In this document: one piece after another, positions 33,094-41,733 of the stretch
Layout: each line of letters starts with the position of its first letter
Position numbering within the stretch: the first letter of the stretch is position 1
DNA from: Microbulbifer sp. HZ11
GTDB lineage: Bacteria; Pseudomonadota; Gammaproteobacteria; Pseudomonadales; Cellvibrionaceae
Direction: 5' to 3'
Assembly: GCF_000708675.1 (NCBI RefSeq)
Contig: NZ_JELR01000002.1
Span: 1,566,228-1,630,227 of the forward strand
DNA: 64,000 bases
Position numbers and translations under genes: made by a program
Notes under the pieces: model-generated
What the model was told of the DNA's origin: nothing
Database searches by the model: none
Seen by the model: only the letters and a program-made list of their open reading frames with translations

Positions 33094-35304
33094 TTAGGGG
33101 GTGGGAGTGAAACGATCGATGTAACTAGAAATAAACACCTCTTCTCCCTCACCCGTGCCGTATTGCTTGGAGTAATCTATCTCCTGGTAGATACGCACAA
33201 AATAGTCACCACCCACCTGCGCCAGCGGCTCAATTTCGCGGTATCGATATTCTACGCAATCCGGGTCATCCTCAGCACAATTGGACGGATAGGGATCGGA
33301 ATTGTCGCTGCGGTGATGGAAGTAGCGCATGTCAAGATATCCCGTATCTTCCGTCCACTGATAACCTGAAATAGCGCTTCGGTAAGTACCATTGGAGCGA
33401 TACAGCTGCGAGCCGGTGCCGTCTGCAAAAAACTCAAAACCAAAACCGCTTGCGCTGTACTTGGATGCTTCGTCAAGCACCGCGAACTGCTGATCTTTAA
33501 TAACCAGTGACCCCGGAACCGGTAGTCTCAACCCTTGTGTGACGGGTACAAGGTAGTCGCCGCCCACAGAGGCGATAGAACCATCGGCACGCCTGACGAC
33601 TCCCAAAGTCCTGAGCCCGTGCCCTTGCGTTCCTAGTGCAACATATTCCACTGTGATACCACGGTTCATGGCAAGCACAAGCCGCCCATTTTCGTCGAGC
33701 GACATGACCCCGCTATCGGTATAGTCATTTTTGAAATCAAACCGCTGGGTGATGGTACCGTTTGCGTTCGGTGATACGAGCACCGCCTGCCAATGATAAG
33801 GGCCCTGATAAATGGTCTCGTCTTTGTCGAGGTATGTACCGATAGCAAAAGTGTTTTGCGTGGCAGCGGAAAAATCGCCAAACTTGACGTTGTTTAGCTG
33901 GAGAAAGTTGGGGGCTGCGGCAAAAATGGCTTTGGTTTCGTCACAGCGGTATTGAGTCGTTTGTTGATAGGTTGAAAATACACTGGTATCCAACACCTTG
34001 CTCAATACAGTTTTGATCGGTGTGGCGGTGTAGCTGATCACTTCCGGCGTAGTACACTCTTCTCGGCCATCATAAAAATAAACAGCATCCAGCACTCCGT
34101 CCACATCAATTGAGATCGTATTGCCTGCAACATGCATTTGAACCTGATTGTCCTGCTGGCTCTTTGTCGAGTTGGTCGCGTAATATCCGAATTCCGACTC
34201 CGCGGCCGGCAACTGAACACTGATTCCCGTCGCACGAGTAGCGCTAAGGTCGCCAAGATCGATAAACAGGAGCTCCTGCTCCGGTGCTGTTTCAAGCGCC
34301 TTGATTTGCTTAGAGTTACTGAGAATCTGGTTACGATAGGTCGTGTATTTTTCGGGGTTGCTCGCTTCTAACTGCTCAGCGAGGGTCACGGCTTTTGGAT
34401 GATCTATCAAAAAATCGTAAGTGTTGAGCTGAGTGAATTCACTCCATTGGTCCCCTGCTAATAGGGATTTGAGGGCAATGGCACTTTCCATCACCAATTT
34501 TTGCGGCAAAGTTTGTGCGGAGTTTGTCAGGACATCGAGTGAATGAATTTCGCCTCCCGCCACCATTTCCATATAAGCGCTGGCGCTGGTCCCTGCGGCA
34601 GAGAGGTACAGAGTTGGCAGAGTATCCTCAGTGACGATGCCATCATTTGCCTGGGACTTTAGGAAGCCTAAAGTACCTAAATATGACTTCAGTCTTATCC
34701 CTTTATTGATGTCGGTATTTTGGTGTTCTGACTGGACGGCGACTAACGCACTGTCATCTTCCACAGGGAGCTCCAGCTGGAACCGGCGGCCATCGAGATT
34801 TGCCTGGTATTCCCTGGTGCCCACGGTAACTGTGACGGTACCAATACCGCTAACTGACTCTCCGATAGTCCCGGAGAGGGTCAACAGCGAGTCAATATTG
34901 ATAATAACCGTAGCCTGCGATTCATCGGTGCCATCGCTTATGGTGTAGGAAAACCTGTCCGTACCGTGGACGCCATTTTTAAGGGTGTAGCGAATCTTAT
35001 CGCCTTCAATAGCGGGGTCTGTTCCAAATTCCGATGACTCGACCGCAGTCAGGCTCAACGCGTCACCGTCGGCGTCGGAGTCATTGGCCAGTACATCAAT
35101 CACGATTGACGTTTCCCGGGCGGAGACGGAGACACTGTCATTGTTTGCTATCGGAGCGGTATTGGTTGGTGATGCTGGACCGGATGGTGCATCGCTCCCG
35201 CCACCGCCACCGCCACCGCCACAGGCTGCAATGGCAAGACAAAAAGGCAGATAAAAAAGTGGTTTGAGTGTGCTAACAAGCATGCCCGAATCAGGCCTGT
35301 ACAT
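33094..35304 (-). CDS. Lipoprotein with poly-Gly linker and cadherin-like domain
   Basis: A 736-residue protein. A lipoprotein signal (CLAIAAC) is followed by eight Gly and a Ser/Pro/Thr linker. Residues about 45-140 are a cadherin-like/Big-type domain with NTAPIANNDSVSV, DVLANDSDADGDALSL, GTDRFSYTISDGTDES and a calcium-binding DxDxD-like motif. The remaining 590 residues have no domain I recognise: beta-rich, many Tyr and Thr, with a pair of Cys (YRCDE; EECTTPE) and CAEDDPDCVEYRY near the end. ATG 35302-35304 has AGGGGG upstream; a reading 47 codons longer has no signal peptide at its start. It looks like a surface adhesin or scaffold; function unknown. Confidence 0.75.
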   Translation of the reverse strand: MYRPDSGMLVSTLKPLFYLPFCLAIAACGGGGGGGGSDAPSGPASPTNTAPIANNDSVSVSARETSIVIDVLANDSDADGDALSLTAVESSEFGTDPAIEGDKIRYTLKNGVHGTDRFSYTISDGTDESQATVIINIDSLLTLSGTIGESVSGIGTVTVTVGTREYQANLDGRRFQLELPVEDDSALVAVQSEHQNTDINKGIRLKSYLGTLGFLKSQANDGIVTEDTLPTLYLSAAGTSASAYMEMVAGGEIHSLDVLTNSAQTLPQKLVMESAIALKSLLAGDQWSEFTQLNTYDFLIDHPKAVTLAEQLEASNPEKYTTYRNQILSNSKQIKALETAPEQELLFIDLGDLSATRATGISVQLPAAESEFGYYATNSTKSQQDNQVQMHVAGNTISIDVDGVLDAVYFYDGREECTTPEVISYTATPIKTVLSKVLDTSVFSTYQQTTQYRCDETKAIFAAAPNFLQLNNVKFGDFSAATQNTFAIGTYLDKDETIYQGPYHWQAVLVSPNANGTITQRFDFKNDYTDSGVMSLDENGRLVLAMNRGITVEYVALGTQGHGLRTLGVVRRADGSIASVGGDYLVPVTQGLRLPVPGSLVIKDQQFAVLDEASKYSASGFGFEFFADGTGSQLYRSNGTYRSAISGYQWTEDTGYLDMRYFHHRSDNSDPYPSNCAEDDPDCVEYRYREIEPLAQVGGDYFVRIYQEIDYSKQYGTGEGEEVFISSYIDRFTPTP

Positions 35305-35444
35305 CGGATTTCCCCCTAAAGATGTGGATTGTTCAATTATTAGTCGGTTAGCCACATCCCTGGCGCAAAAATCAACACAGAAAAATACCCCAAAGAATTG
35401 CCGAAATACAGATTTTCCTGTGGTTGCAGCCGGACCGCTGGTCA

Positions 35445-35470
35445 AAAAATGCTGCCGGCGAATGGCCGGC
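35445..35470 (-). terminator. Probable terminator of the small membrane protein gene
   Basis: GCCGGC-GAATG-GCCGGC hairpin (35454-35470) is followed on the minus strand by AGCA and six T. It is 30 bases beyond the stop of the gene at 35500. The gap of four bases between stem and T-run makes it weaker than canonical. Confidence 0.55.
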
Positions 35471-35499
35471 CTCGCTCACCGTGTTGCAGGTAATCAGGG

Positions 35500-35733
35500 T
35501 TAGTCGGGGAGAGCGACTATGCTGGAAAGCAGTAAGATCGCCACAGACAACAGAGCCAGTTGTCTCCTATGCTCAGAGTTTGCGAGTAGCAGAAGCAGGG
35601 GAAGAGGTGGGAAAATCAGCGCAGCGATACCCATTACTGTAGAAATACCAAAAGAAAGCCGTATCAGATAAATCCACAGCACGGCACTGAGTACCAGTAA
35701 AAACACCAGCGAAACAGCGGCAACGGGCGGCAT
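35500..35733 (-). CDS. Small membrane protein, uncharacterised
   Basis: A 77-residue protein with three hydrophobic segments (VSLVFLLVLSAVLWIYLIRL, VMGIAALIFPPLPLLLLLA, LALLSVAILLLSSIVAL) separated by short basic turns. No family recognised. The ATG at 35731-35733 is preceded by GGGAG at good spacing, and a hairpin terminator lies beyond its stop, so it looks like a real unit. Its start codon shares the tetranucleotide CATG with the start of the divergent aminopeptidase gene. Orientation and hydrophobicity would also suit a small toxin-like or accessory membrane peptide, but there is no evidence for that. Confidence 0.5.
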   Translation of the reverse strand: MPPVAAVSLVFLLVLSAVLWIYLIRLSFGISTVMGIAALIFPPLPLLLLLANSEHRRQLALLSVAILLLSSIVALPD

Positions 35734-36949
35734 GGACGACTCCCTGATTCAACGTTTTCTCTCCAGAGTTAAATTAGCCGCTCAACCGCGGCTCTTCATC
35801 TTTGCCTGTGAAAAGGGGCGCCCACTGCTGCGCCTTTTGGTACTGGTGGGCGCAATTTTGGCCGGCGGCTGTGAGACCGTGTATTTCTATTCTCAGGCTA
35901 CCACTGGCCAGCTGAAGATTTTGGCGGGTCGCGAGTCAATTGACCGCCTGGTGCAGGAGGAGCAGACGGACCCAAAGCTGCGGCGGCAGTTGGAGTGGGT
36001 GCAGTCGATCCGCGCTTATGCAGCCGGCGAGCTGCACCTGCCTGTGGGTACGGCCTACAGCGACTTTACCCAGCTGGAAGACGAATACGTACTGTATAAC
36101 GTCGTGGCTGCGCCGGAGTTCTCCCTGTCTCCCAAACGCTGGTGCTACCCCATTGCCGGCTGCGCCAGTTACCGCGGCTACTTCGACAAACGCGATGCCC
36201 AGACCCAGGCGGGACAGCTGAGGGCCCAGGGCTACGACGTGTATCTGGGGCCGGTGCCGGCCTACAGTACCCTCGGCTGGTTTGACGATCCGGTGCTCTC
36301 GAGTTTTGTTGACTGGAAGCCGGATCGATTGGCCAGTTTGCTATTCCATGAATTGGCGCACCGCCGGGTTTATATTGCTGGAGATACTCAGTTTAACGAG
36401 AGTTTTGCCACGGCTGTGTCGCGTATCGCCCTGCCGGCGTGGCGCAAGCGCAATGGTATTCCCGCTCCCAGGGTGGCGAACGTGGAGCAGGCTCGGCGGG
36501 TGAACGGTTTGATGGTAAGTGCGCGCAGGCAACTGCAGGATATTTACCGTTCGGATTTGACCGATGACGAGAAGCGCGAGCGCAAGGCCAATACCCTGCA
36601 GCGGCTGCGCCACTGCTATCGCAAAGAGTCTGAAGGCTGGACCCAGGACGAAAAATTCGCCCAGATGATCGAGAAAACCAACAATGCCACCCTCGCTCTG
36701 GTTAGCGAATATCAGTCACAGGTGCCGGCTTTCGTGCAGCTGTACAAAGATAGCGGCAGCGACTGGGAAGCATTCTATCGAGCGGTAGAGCAACTGGGCG
36801 CCCAGTCCAAAGCGCAGCGCAAGGCGCAGCTGGAATCCCTTGGCAAGCGTGCCCAAACCTACCAGAATAAGGCGCAGAATCACGCCTCCAGCAAAAAGGT
36901 CACGGGCCCGTCATTACACAGTGATACCTGCATGTCCGCAGCGAACTGA
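35732..36949 (+). CDS. Predicted zinc aminopeptidase lipoprotein (COG4324 type)
   Basis: A 405-residue protein. A rather long N-terminus precedes a lipoprotein signal ([11 protein letters not shown], acyl-Cys at 47). It continues [74 protein letters not shown] and the zinc motif HELAH (residues 206-210) in [27 protein letters not shown]. This is the predicted aminopeptidase family with a gluzincin-like site. Metal use and peptidase activity are inferred. The last 23 codons run antisense into dtd. Its start is interlocked with the divergent small gene. Confidence 0.82.
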   Translation: MDDSLIQRFLSRVKLAAQPRLFIFACEKGRPLLRLLVLVGAILAGGCETVYFYSQATTGQLKILAGRESIDRLVQEEQTDPKLRRQLEWVQSIRAYAAGELHLPVGTAYSDFTQLEDEYVLYNVVAAPEFSLSPKRWCYPIAGCASYRGYFDKRDAQTQAGQLRAQGYDVYLGPVPAYSTLGWFDDPVLSSFVDWKPDRLASLLFHELAHRRVYIAGDTQFNESFATAVSRIALPAWRKRNGIPAPRVANVEQARRVNGLMVSARRQLQDIYRSDLTDDEKRERKANTLQRLRHCYRKESEGWTQDEKFAQMIEKTNNATLALVSEYQSQVPAFVQLYKDSGSDWEAFYRAVEQLGAQSKAQRKAQLESLGKRAQTYQNKAQNHASSKKVTGPSLHSDTCMSAAN

Positions 36950-37326
36950 CCACCGGCGACAGGGCAGCCGTCGGCAATTTTGCTCTGCGCCTCCGCGAGG
37001 AAGTATTCATACAGTTCATTGGCCCGCTCTGGACTGGCTCCGCGGCTGAAGCTTGGGCGCAGCCCCCTGGCGGTGTCTGCCACAAGTGTGAACTGACTGA
37101 CCACAAGCAGTCCGCCAGCGGCCTGTTGCACATTCAGGTTCATCTTGCCCTGGCCGTCGCTGAAAATCCGGTAGTGCAAAACCTTGTGCAGCAGCTTGTC
37201 TGCGGTGGCTTCCGTATCGGTGGCCTCGACACCGAGCAACAGCAGGATTCCGTGATCAATGGCGCCGACGGATTCACTGCCGACTTCCACTTTCGCGTGT
37301 TTTACCCGCTGAATCAGGCCTTTCAT
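36880..37326 (-). CDS. dtd: D-aminoacyl-tRNA deacylase Dtd
   Basis: A 148-residue cytosolic enzyme that removes D-amino acids from tRNA. It has the family N-terminus [13 protein letters not shown], the [33 protein letters not shown] signature with the catalytic SQFTL, and the [12 protein letters not shown]-terminus with the GP cis-peptide motif. Length equals E. coli Dtd (145). It converges on the aminopeptidase gene and overlaps it tail to tail by 70 bases; the conserved NxGPVTF end shows the overlap belongs to dtd. Confidence 0.95.
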   Translation of the reverse strand: MKGLIQRVKHAKVEVGSESVGAIDHGILLLLGVEATDTEATADKLLHKVLHYRIFSDGQGKMNLNVQQAAGGLLVVSQFTLVADTARGLRPSFSRGASPERANELYEYFLAEAQSKIADGCPVAGGQFAADMQVSLCNDGPVTFLLEA

Positions 37327-37422
37327 CGATAACCTCTTCTAAAATTCTGTTGCCCGCTGGATGCTTGGCAGCGAATTTTCTAGATTAGCCCACTGATCGC
37401 CAATAAAAAACCGGAAGTCTCC

Positions 37423-39561
37423 ATGAACAAGACCGCTTTGACTCTCATAGCCGGAGCTGCCATTCCCGTGCTGGCCGCAGTGGCTGCCATCGCCGCGCAT
37501 AGCGACAAACCCGCGCTGGAATACCCCGAAACCGCAACCGTCGCGCAGAAAGATGATTACTTTGGCACCAGTGTCAGCGATCCCTACCGCTGGCTCGAAG
37601 ACCAGGAATCCAAGCCGGTCAAAGACTGGGTAACCGCCCAGAACGACTTCTCGCTGCCCAAACTCAAGGCACTGCCCGGTTGGGACAAGATCAACAAGCG
37701 TCTTACCGAGCTGTGGCAGTACGAACGATACGGAGTGCCCTACAAGAAAGCCGGACAGGTTTTTTACGAGTACAACGATGGCACCTGGGACCAGAGCGTT
37801 TTTTACAGCACCCGCGATATCCACAAGGATGGCGGCGTGGTACTGGATCCCCGCGCACTCAGTGAGGATGGCACTATTGCGGCCAAACGTTATTCGGTCA
37901 GCCCCAATGGCCGCTACCTCGCCTATGGTACCTCCGACGGCGGTACTGACTGGACCGATTACCATGTGCGCGACCTGAAAACGCGCCGCCTGATTCCGGA
38001 TCGCCTGACCGGGATCAAATTCAGCGGCGCCAGCTGGGCCAAGGACGAGTCTGGTTTTTACTATAGCCGCTACCCGTTTAACCAGGACGGCAGTGCCGAC
38101 GACAGCAAGCAGGTCTCCGTCTACTTCCATAAAATCGGCGAGCCCCAGAGCAAGGATCAGCTGGTTTACCAGATTACCGATCATCCCACCCGCAACCCGG
38201 GCGCAGAAGTCAGTGATGACGGCAAATACCTGATCCTCGGTATTTTCGATGGCTATGACAGCAACGGGGTGTACTACAAGGATCTGACCGATCCCAAGGC
38301 CGAAGTCGTCAAACTACTGGACGGCTGGGACGCTCTCTACACCTTCCTCGGCAACGACGGCAAAACGTTCTTTTTCGAAACCAATGCCGACGCAACCAAT
38401 GGTCGCATTGTCGCCATCGATCTGGACAAGCCGGAAAAAGCCCACTGGAAAACCCTGGTGCCAGAGCAGAAAAATGCCCTGCAGGGCGCCAGCCTGATCG
38501 GTGGTCGCTTTGTGCTGCACTACCTGGAGGATGCGAAATCCAAGGTGCTGGTAACCGATCTGAATGGCAAGCAGCAGTACGAACTGAAATTGCCCGGTAT
38601 GGGCACCGTGGAAGGCTTCTACGGTGATCCGGAAGACAGCGAAACTTACTATGCGTTTAGCAATTTCCTGACCCCGCCCAGCATTTACAAGCTGGATGTG
38701 GCCAGTGGCAAAAGCGAAAAGGTCAAAGCGCCGAAATACCCGGCCGACTTTTCCAGCTACACCGTTAGCCAACACTTTTTCACCAGTGAAGACGGTACCC
38801 GTGTGCCCCTGTTCCTGGTGAGCAAGAAAGGCCTGAAAAAAGACGGTGAAAATCCCACGCTGCTGTACGGCTACGGCGGCTTCAATGCGGCGCAGCTGCC
38901 CCAGTTCTACACCCGCTTTGCCGGCTGGCTGGATATGGGCGGTACCTTTGCCATGGTGAGCCTGCGCGGAGGCAGTGAATACGGTGGCGACTGGCACAAG
39001 GCTGGTACCAAATTGCAGAAACAGAATGTGTTTGATGACTTTATCGGCGCGGCGCAATGGCTGATCGGTGAAAAGATCACCTCGCCGGAAAAGCTCGGCA
39101 TCATGGGCCGCTCCAATGGCGGGCTATTGGTGGGTGCTACCGAAGTACAGCGCCCGGAACTGTTCAAGGTAGCCCTGCCCATCGTCGGCGTGCTGGATAT
39201 GCTGCGTTATCACACGGCCTCGGCCAATGCGCGCCAGTGGTCGAGCGACTATGGCCTGTCGGAAAACAAGGACGAGTTCAAAGCGCTCTACGCCTACTCC
39301 CCGGTGCACAACACCAAAAAGGGTACCTGCTATCCGGCCACTCTGATTACTACCGCGGACCGCGATGACCGTGTGGTGCCCTGGCACAGCTACAAGTTCG
39401 CCGCGGCACTGCAACGGGACCAGGGTTGTGACAACCCGATCTATCTAGCAGTGGAAACCCGCGCGGGCCACGGTGCCGGCAAGCCGGTGTGGATGCAGGT
39501 GGAAGACTTTACCAACCAGTATGCGTTTCTTGCCCATGAATTGGGGCTGGAGATCAAGTAG
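37423..39561 (+). CDS. Prolyl oligopeptidase, S9A family, secreted
   Basis: A 712-residue peptidase cleaving after proline in short peptides. An N-terminal signal-like helix (ALTLIAGAAIPVLAAVAAIAA) suggests export. The propeller domain begins DDYFGTSVSDPYRWLED. The catalytic domain has LLYGYGGFNAAQLPQF, SLRGGSEYGGDWHKAG, Ser564 in GIMGRSNGGLLVGATEVQRPELF, Asp648/649 in TADRDDRVVPWHS and His683 in TRAGHGAGKP. All three triad residues are present. It is the second S9-type peptidase in the window, with a secreted aminopeptidase and a DUF885 peptidase nearby, pointing to protein-rich nutrition. Confidence 0.95.
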   Translation: MNKTALTLIAGAAIPVLAAVAAIAAHSDKPALEYPETATVAQKDDYFGTSVSDPYRWLEDQESKPVKDWVTAQNDFSLPKLKALPGWDKINKRLTELWQYERYGVPYKKAGQVFYEYNDGTWDQSVFYSTRDIHKDGGVVLDPRALSEDGTIAAKRYSVSPNGRYLAYGTSDGGTDWTDYHVRDLKTRRLIPDRLTGIKFSGASWAKDESGFYYSRYPFNQDGSADDSKQVSVYFHKIGEPQSKDQLVYQITDHPTRNPGAEVSDDGKYLILGIFDGYDSNGVYYKDLTDPKAEVVKLLDGWDALYTFLGNDGKTFFFETNADATNGRIVAIDLDKPEKAHWKTLVPEQKNALQGASLIGGRFVLHYLEDAKSKVLVTDLNGKQQYELKLPGMGTVEGFYGDPEDSETYYAFSNFLTPPSIYKLDVASGKSEKVKAPKYPADFSSYTVSQHFFTSEDGTRVPLFLVSKKGLKKDGENPTLLYGYGGFNAAQLPQFYTRFAGWLDMGGTFAMVSLRGGSEYGGDWHKAGTKLQKQNVFDDFIGAAQWLIGEKITSPEKLGIMGRSNGGLLVGATEVQRPELFKVALPIVGVLDMLRYHTASANARQWSSDYGLSENKDEFKALYAYSPVHNTKKGTCYPATLITTADRDDRVVPWHSYKFAAALQRDQGCDNPIYLAVETRAGHGAGKPVWMQVEDFTNQYAFLAHELGLEIK

Positions 39562-39609
39562 TCTCTGTTATCCAGGGGCGCATTCCGCGCCCCGGAATCG
39601 GAAGACACG

Positions 39610-40620
39610 ATGCGCGCATTTGTAACCGGTGGCACCGGCTTTCTCGGCGCCAACCTGATCGAACAGCTGATTGGCGATGGCTGGCAAGTCACCGCCATGC
39701 ACCGTCCCGACTCCAGTACCCGGCGTCTGCGGATGCTGGGGGCCACTCCGGTGCAGGCCTCTCTCGACAGTCTGGAGTCCCTGCAAAATGCCTTGCCGGC
39801 GGAGCTGGATGCGGTGTTCCATCTCGCCGGTAATACCAGTATGTGGCGTGGTGGCGATGCGCAACAGTGGCAGGATAACGTGGTGGGGTCTGCCAACCTC
39901 GCGCAGGCGGTGCGGCAGCATTTTGCCCGCCAGAGCAAACCGGGGCGCATGATCGTCACCAGTTCCATCTCGGCCTACGGTCACCAGCAAGGTGTCATCA
40001 GCGAGGCCAGTCCGCAACTGGCCACCAATCCCCGTTTCCACTACCACTATTCAAAACTGCACGCGGAGCTTGCAGTGCGTGACGAGATTGCGCGCGGTCT
40101 CGACGCGGTGCTTCTCAACCCCTGTGCCATTGTGGGTAAGTACGATGTGTCCAGCTGGGCGCAGACATTTTTCCTGCTGGCGGAGAACAGGTTGCCGGGG
40201 GTGCCGCCTGGAGCCAGTTCGTTCTGCCACGCGGGTGCCGTGGCGCGGGCGCATATCGAGGCTTTCCACCGCGGTCGCCGCGGTGAGAACTATATTCTCG
40301 CCGGTACCGATGCGAGCTTTCTGGAGTTCTTCCGCACCATTGCCGAGTTGGTGGGAGTGCCGGCCCCACGGCGCACCACCCCCGCGCTGTTCATTCATGG
40401 TATCGCTGCAGTGTCCGACGCGGTATCCCGTATCAGCGGCCGTGAACCTGCGGTAACGCCACAGAAGGCCAGTATGTTGACCAGTCGCGCGCTGGCTGAC
40501 TCCACCCGCGCGGAGCGTGAACTGGGCTATCGCAATGCGATGCCGCTTGCGGATATGCTGCGCGAATCCCGGGACTGGCTGGTAGCCGAAGGCCTGCTGA
40601 CTCTGCCCGCTTCAGGTTGA
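39610..40620 (+). CDS. NAD(P)-dependent epimerase/reductase (extended SDR)
   Basis: A 336-residue Rossmann enzyme. The nucleotide-binding GGTGFLGANL motif at residues 7-16, VFHLAGNTSMWRGGDAQQ with the NADP-site Ala-Gly-Asn, SSISAYGHQQG with the catalytic Ser, and YHYSKLHAELAV with Tyr and Lys (YxxxK) give an extended SDR of the dihydroflavonol-4-reductase/3-beta-HSD type. The substrate is not readable. It lies 48 bases after the prolyl oligopeptidase on the same strand, perhaps co-transcribed. Confidence 0.85.
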   Translation: MRAFVTGGTGFLGANLIEQLIGDGWQVTAMHRPDSSTRRLRMLGATPVQASLDSLESLQNALPAELDAVFHLAGNTSMWRGGDAQQWQDNVVGSANLAQAVRQHFARQSKPGRMIVTSSISAYGHQQGVISEASPQLATNPRFHYHYSKLHAELAVRDEIARGLDAVLLNPCAIVGKYDVSSWAQTFFLLAENRLPGVPPGASSFCHAGAVARAHIEAFHRGRRGENYILAGTDASFLEFFRTIAELVGVPAPRRTTPALFIHGIAAVSDAVSRISGREPAVTPQKASMLTSRALADSTRAERELGYRNAMPLADMLRESRDWLVAEGLLTLPASG

Positions 40621-40642
40621 CAATTATTTTCAGATACCGGTT

Positions 40643-40732
40643 ATGAATCGCCAAAATCTTATTTTTATTCTGGTACTTACCCTGCTCGTACTGCAGCTGG
40701 TACAGCACTATTTCTTCTCAGGGGCCCCATAG
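40643..40732 (+). CDS. Candidate 29-residue single-span microprotein
   Basis: An open frame of 30 codons (MNRQNLIFILVLTLLVLQLV, then QHYFFSGAP) with a basic N-terminus and one clean membrane helix. It sits 22 bases after the reductase gene and 59 before mscS, on the same strand. There is no strong ribosome site, and a GGCCCC/GGGGCC hairpin covers its stop codon and the following bases. The composition fits the small bitopic membrane proteins often missed by annotation, but chance in a short spacer cannot be excluded. Confidence 0.35.
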   Translation: MNRQNLIFILVLTLLVLQLVQHYFFSGAP

Positions 40733-40791
40733 CCCTCGGGGCCTTCCCTGCCTTATGCTTCGCACTGAACTTTGAATCGGGAGATTACGCT

Positions 40792-41631
40792 GTGGACGGA
40801 CTGAAAGCGCAAATGGAAGAGCTGTGGCCGGTACTTATCGACGTGGGCCTGAATATTCTATGGGCCCTGTTGGCCCTGCTGGTAACCTGGATTGCGGCAA
40901 AAATCGTCTCCCGCGCAGTGAACCGTCTTACCGAACGCGGCATCGATGAGACTCTGGTACCGGTACTGGAAACCCTCGCGGTGTGGGGCACCTATGTGGT
41001 GGGTGGCCTGGTGGTACTGGATATTTTCGGTGCCAATACCACCTCGCTGGTCGCTCTGCTGGGTGCCGCCGGTCTCGCGGTGGGTCTCGCATTGAAAGAC
41101 ACCCTGCAAAGCATTGCAGCCGGATTTGTGCTTTTGGGGCTGCGCCCGTTTCGCGTAGGTGAAACCATTCAGTTTGGCAGCACCATCGGCACCGTACGCA
41201 AGATCGGACTGTTCACCACCGAAATGGACACGCCCGACGGGCTGCGTATATCCGCTCCCAATGACAAGGTGTGGGGCGAGACCCTGACTAATTTCACCCG
41301 CAACTCCAGTCGGCGGATCGAAATCATCGCCAGTATCGCCTATGGCGATGACATCGAAACCGGTATGCGCGTGCTGCGCAATCTGGTGGCGCAGGAGCCG
41401 CGGATTCTCACTGACCCGGAGCCCGCTTACGCGGTGCGTGCACTTGCGGACAGTTCGGTAAACCTGCACCTGCGGGCCTGGGCCAAGACCGATGATTATT
41501 GGGATGTGTACTGGGAGTTGATGAAGAAGCTCAAGCCGGCGCTGGAAGCCGAGGGGCTCACCATTCCCTTCCCTCAGCGGGAACTGCACATCGTTAACAG
41601 TGAAGAAAAGAAGGTAGCGAAAATCGGCTGA
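40792..41631 (+). CDS. mscS: Small-conductance mechanosensitive channel MscS
   Basis: A 279-residue channel. Three membrane segments: a first helix (VLIDVGLNILWALLALLVTWIAAKIV), a second (VWGTYVVGGLVVLDIFGANT) and the pore helix TM3 LVALLGAAGLAVGLALKDTLQSIAAGF, with the Gly/Ala packing pattern typical of MscS. Beta domain: LLGLRPFRVGETIQF, SAPNDKVWGETLTNFTRNSSRRIEI. The C-terminal alpha/beta cap ends in FPQRELHIVN. It releases solutes under hypo-osmotic shock in the inner membrane. GTG 40792 has GGGAG eight bases upstream. Length is near E. coli MscS (286). Confidence 0.93.
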   Translation: MDGLKAQMEELWPVLIDVGLNILWALLALLVTWIAAKIVSRAVNRLTERGIDETLVPVLETLAVWGTYVVGGLVVLDIFGANTTSLVALLGAAGLAVGLALKDTLQSIAAGFVLLGLRPFRVGETIQFGSTIGTVRKIGLFTTEMDTPDGLRISAPNDKVWGETLTNFTRNSSRRIEIIASIAYGDDIETGMRVLRNLVAQEPRILTDPEPAYAVRALADSSVNLHLRAWAKTDDYWDVYWELMKKLKPALEAEGLTIPFPQRELHIVNSEEKKVAKIG

Positions 41632-41733
41632 TATTTTTCATCGAATCGATACTGTTACATTCCATATCCTACCCCTGATATTGAGTGTGGATCGGTTTCC
41701 TATTTATAAAACGCTTTTACAAGAGGCTAAATT

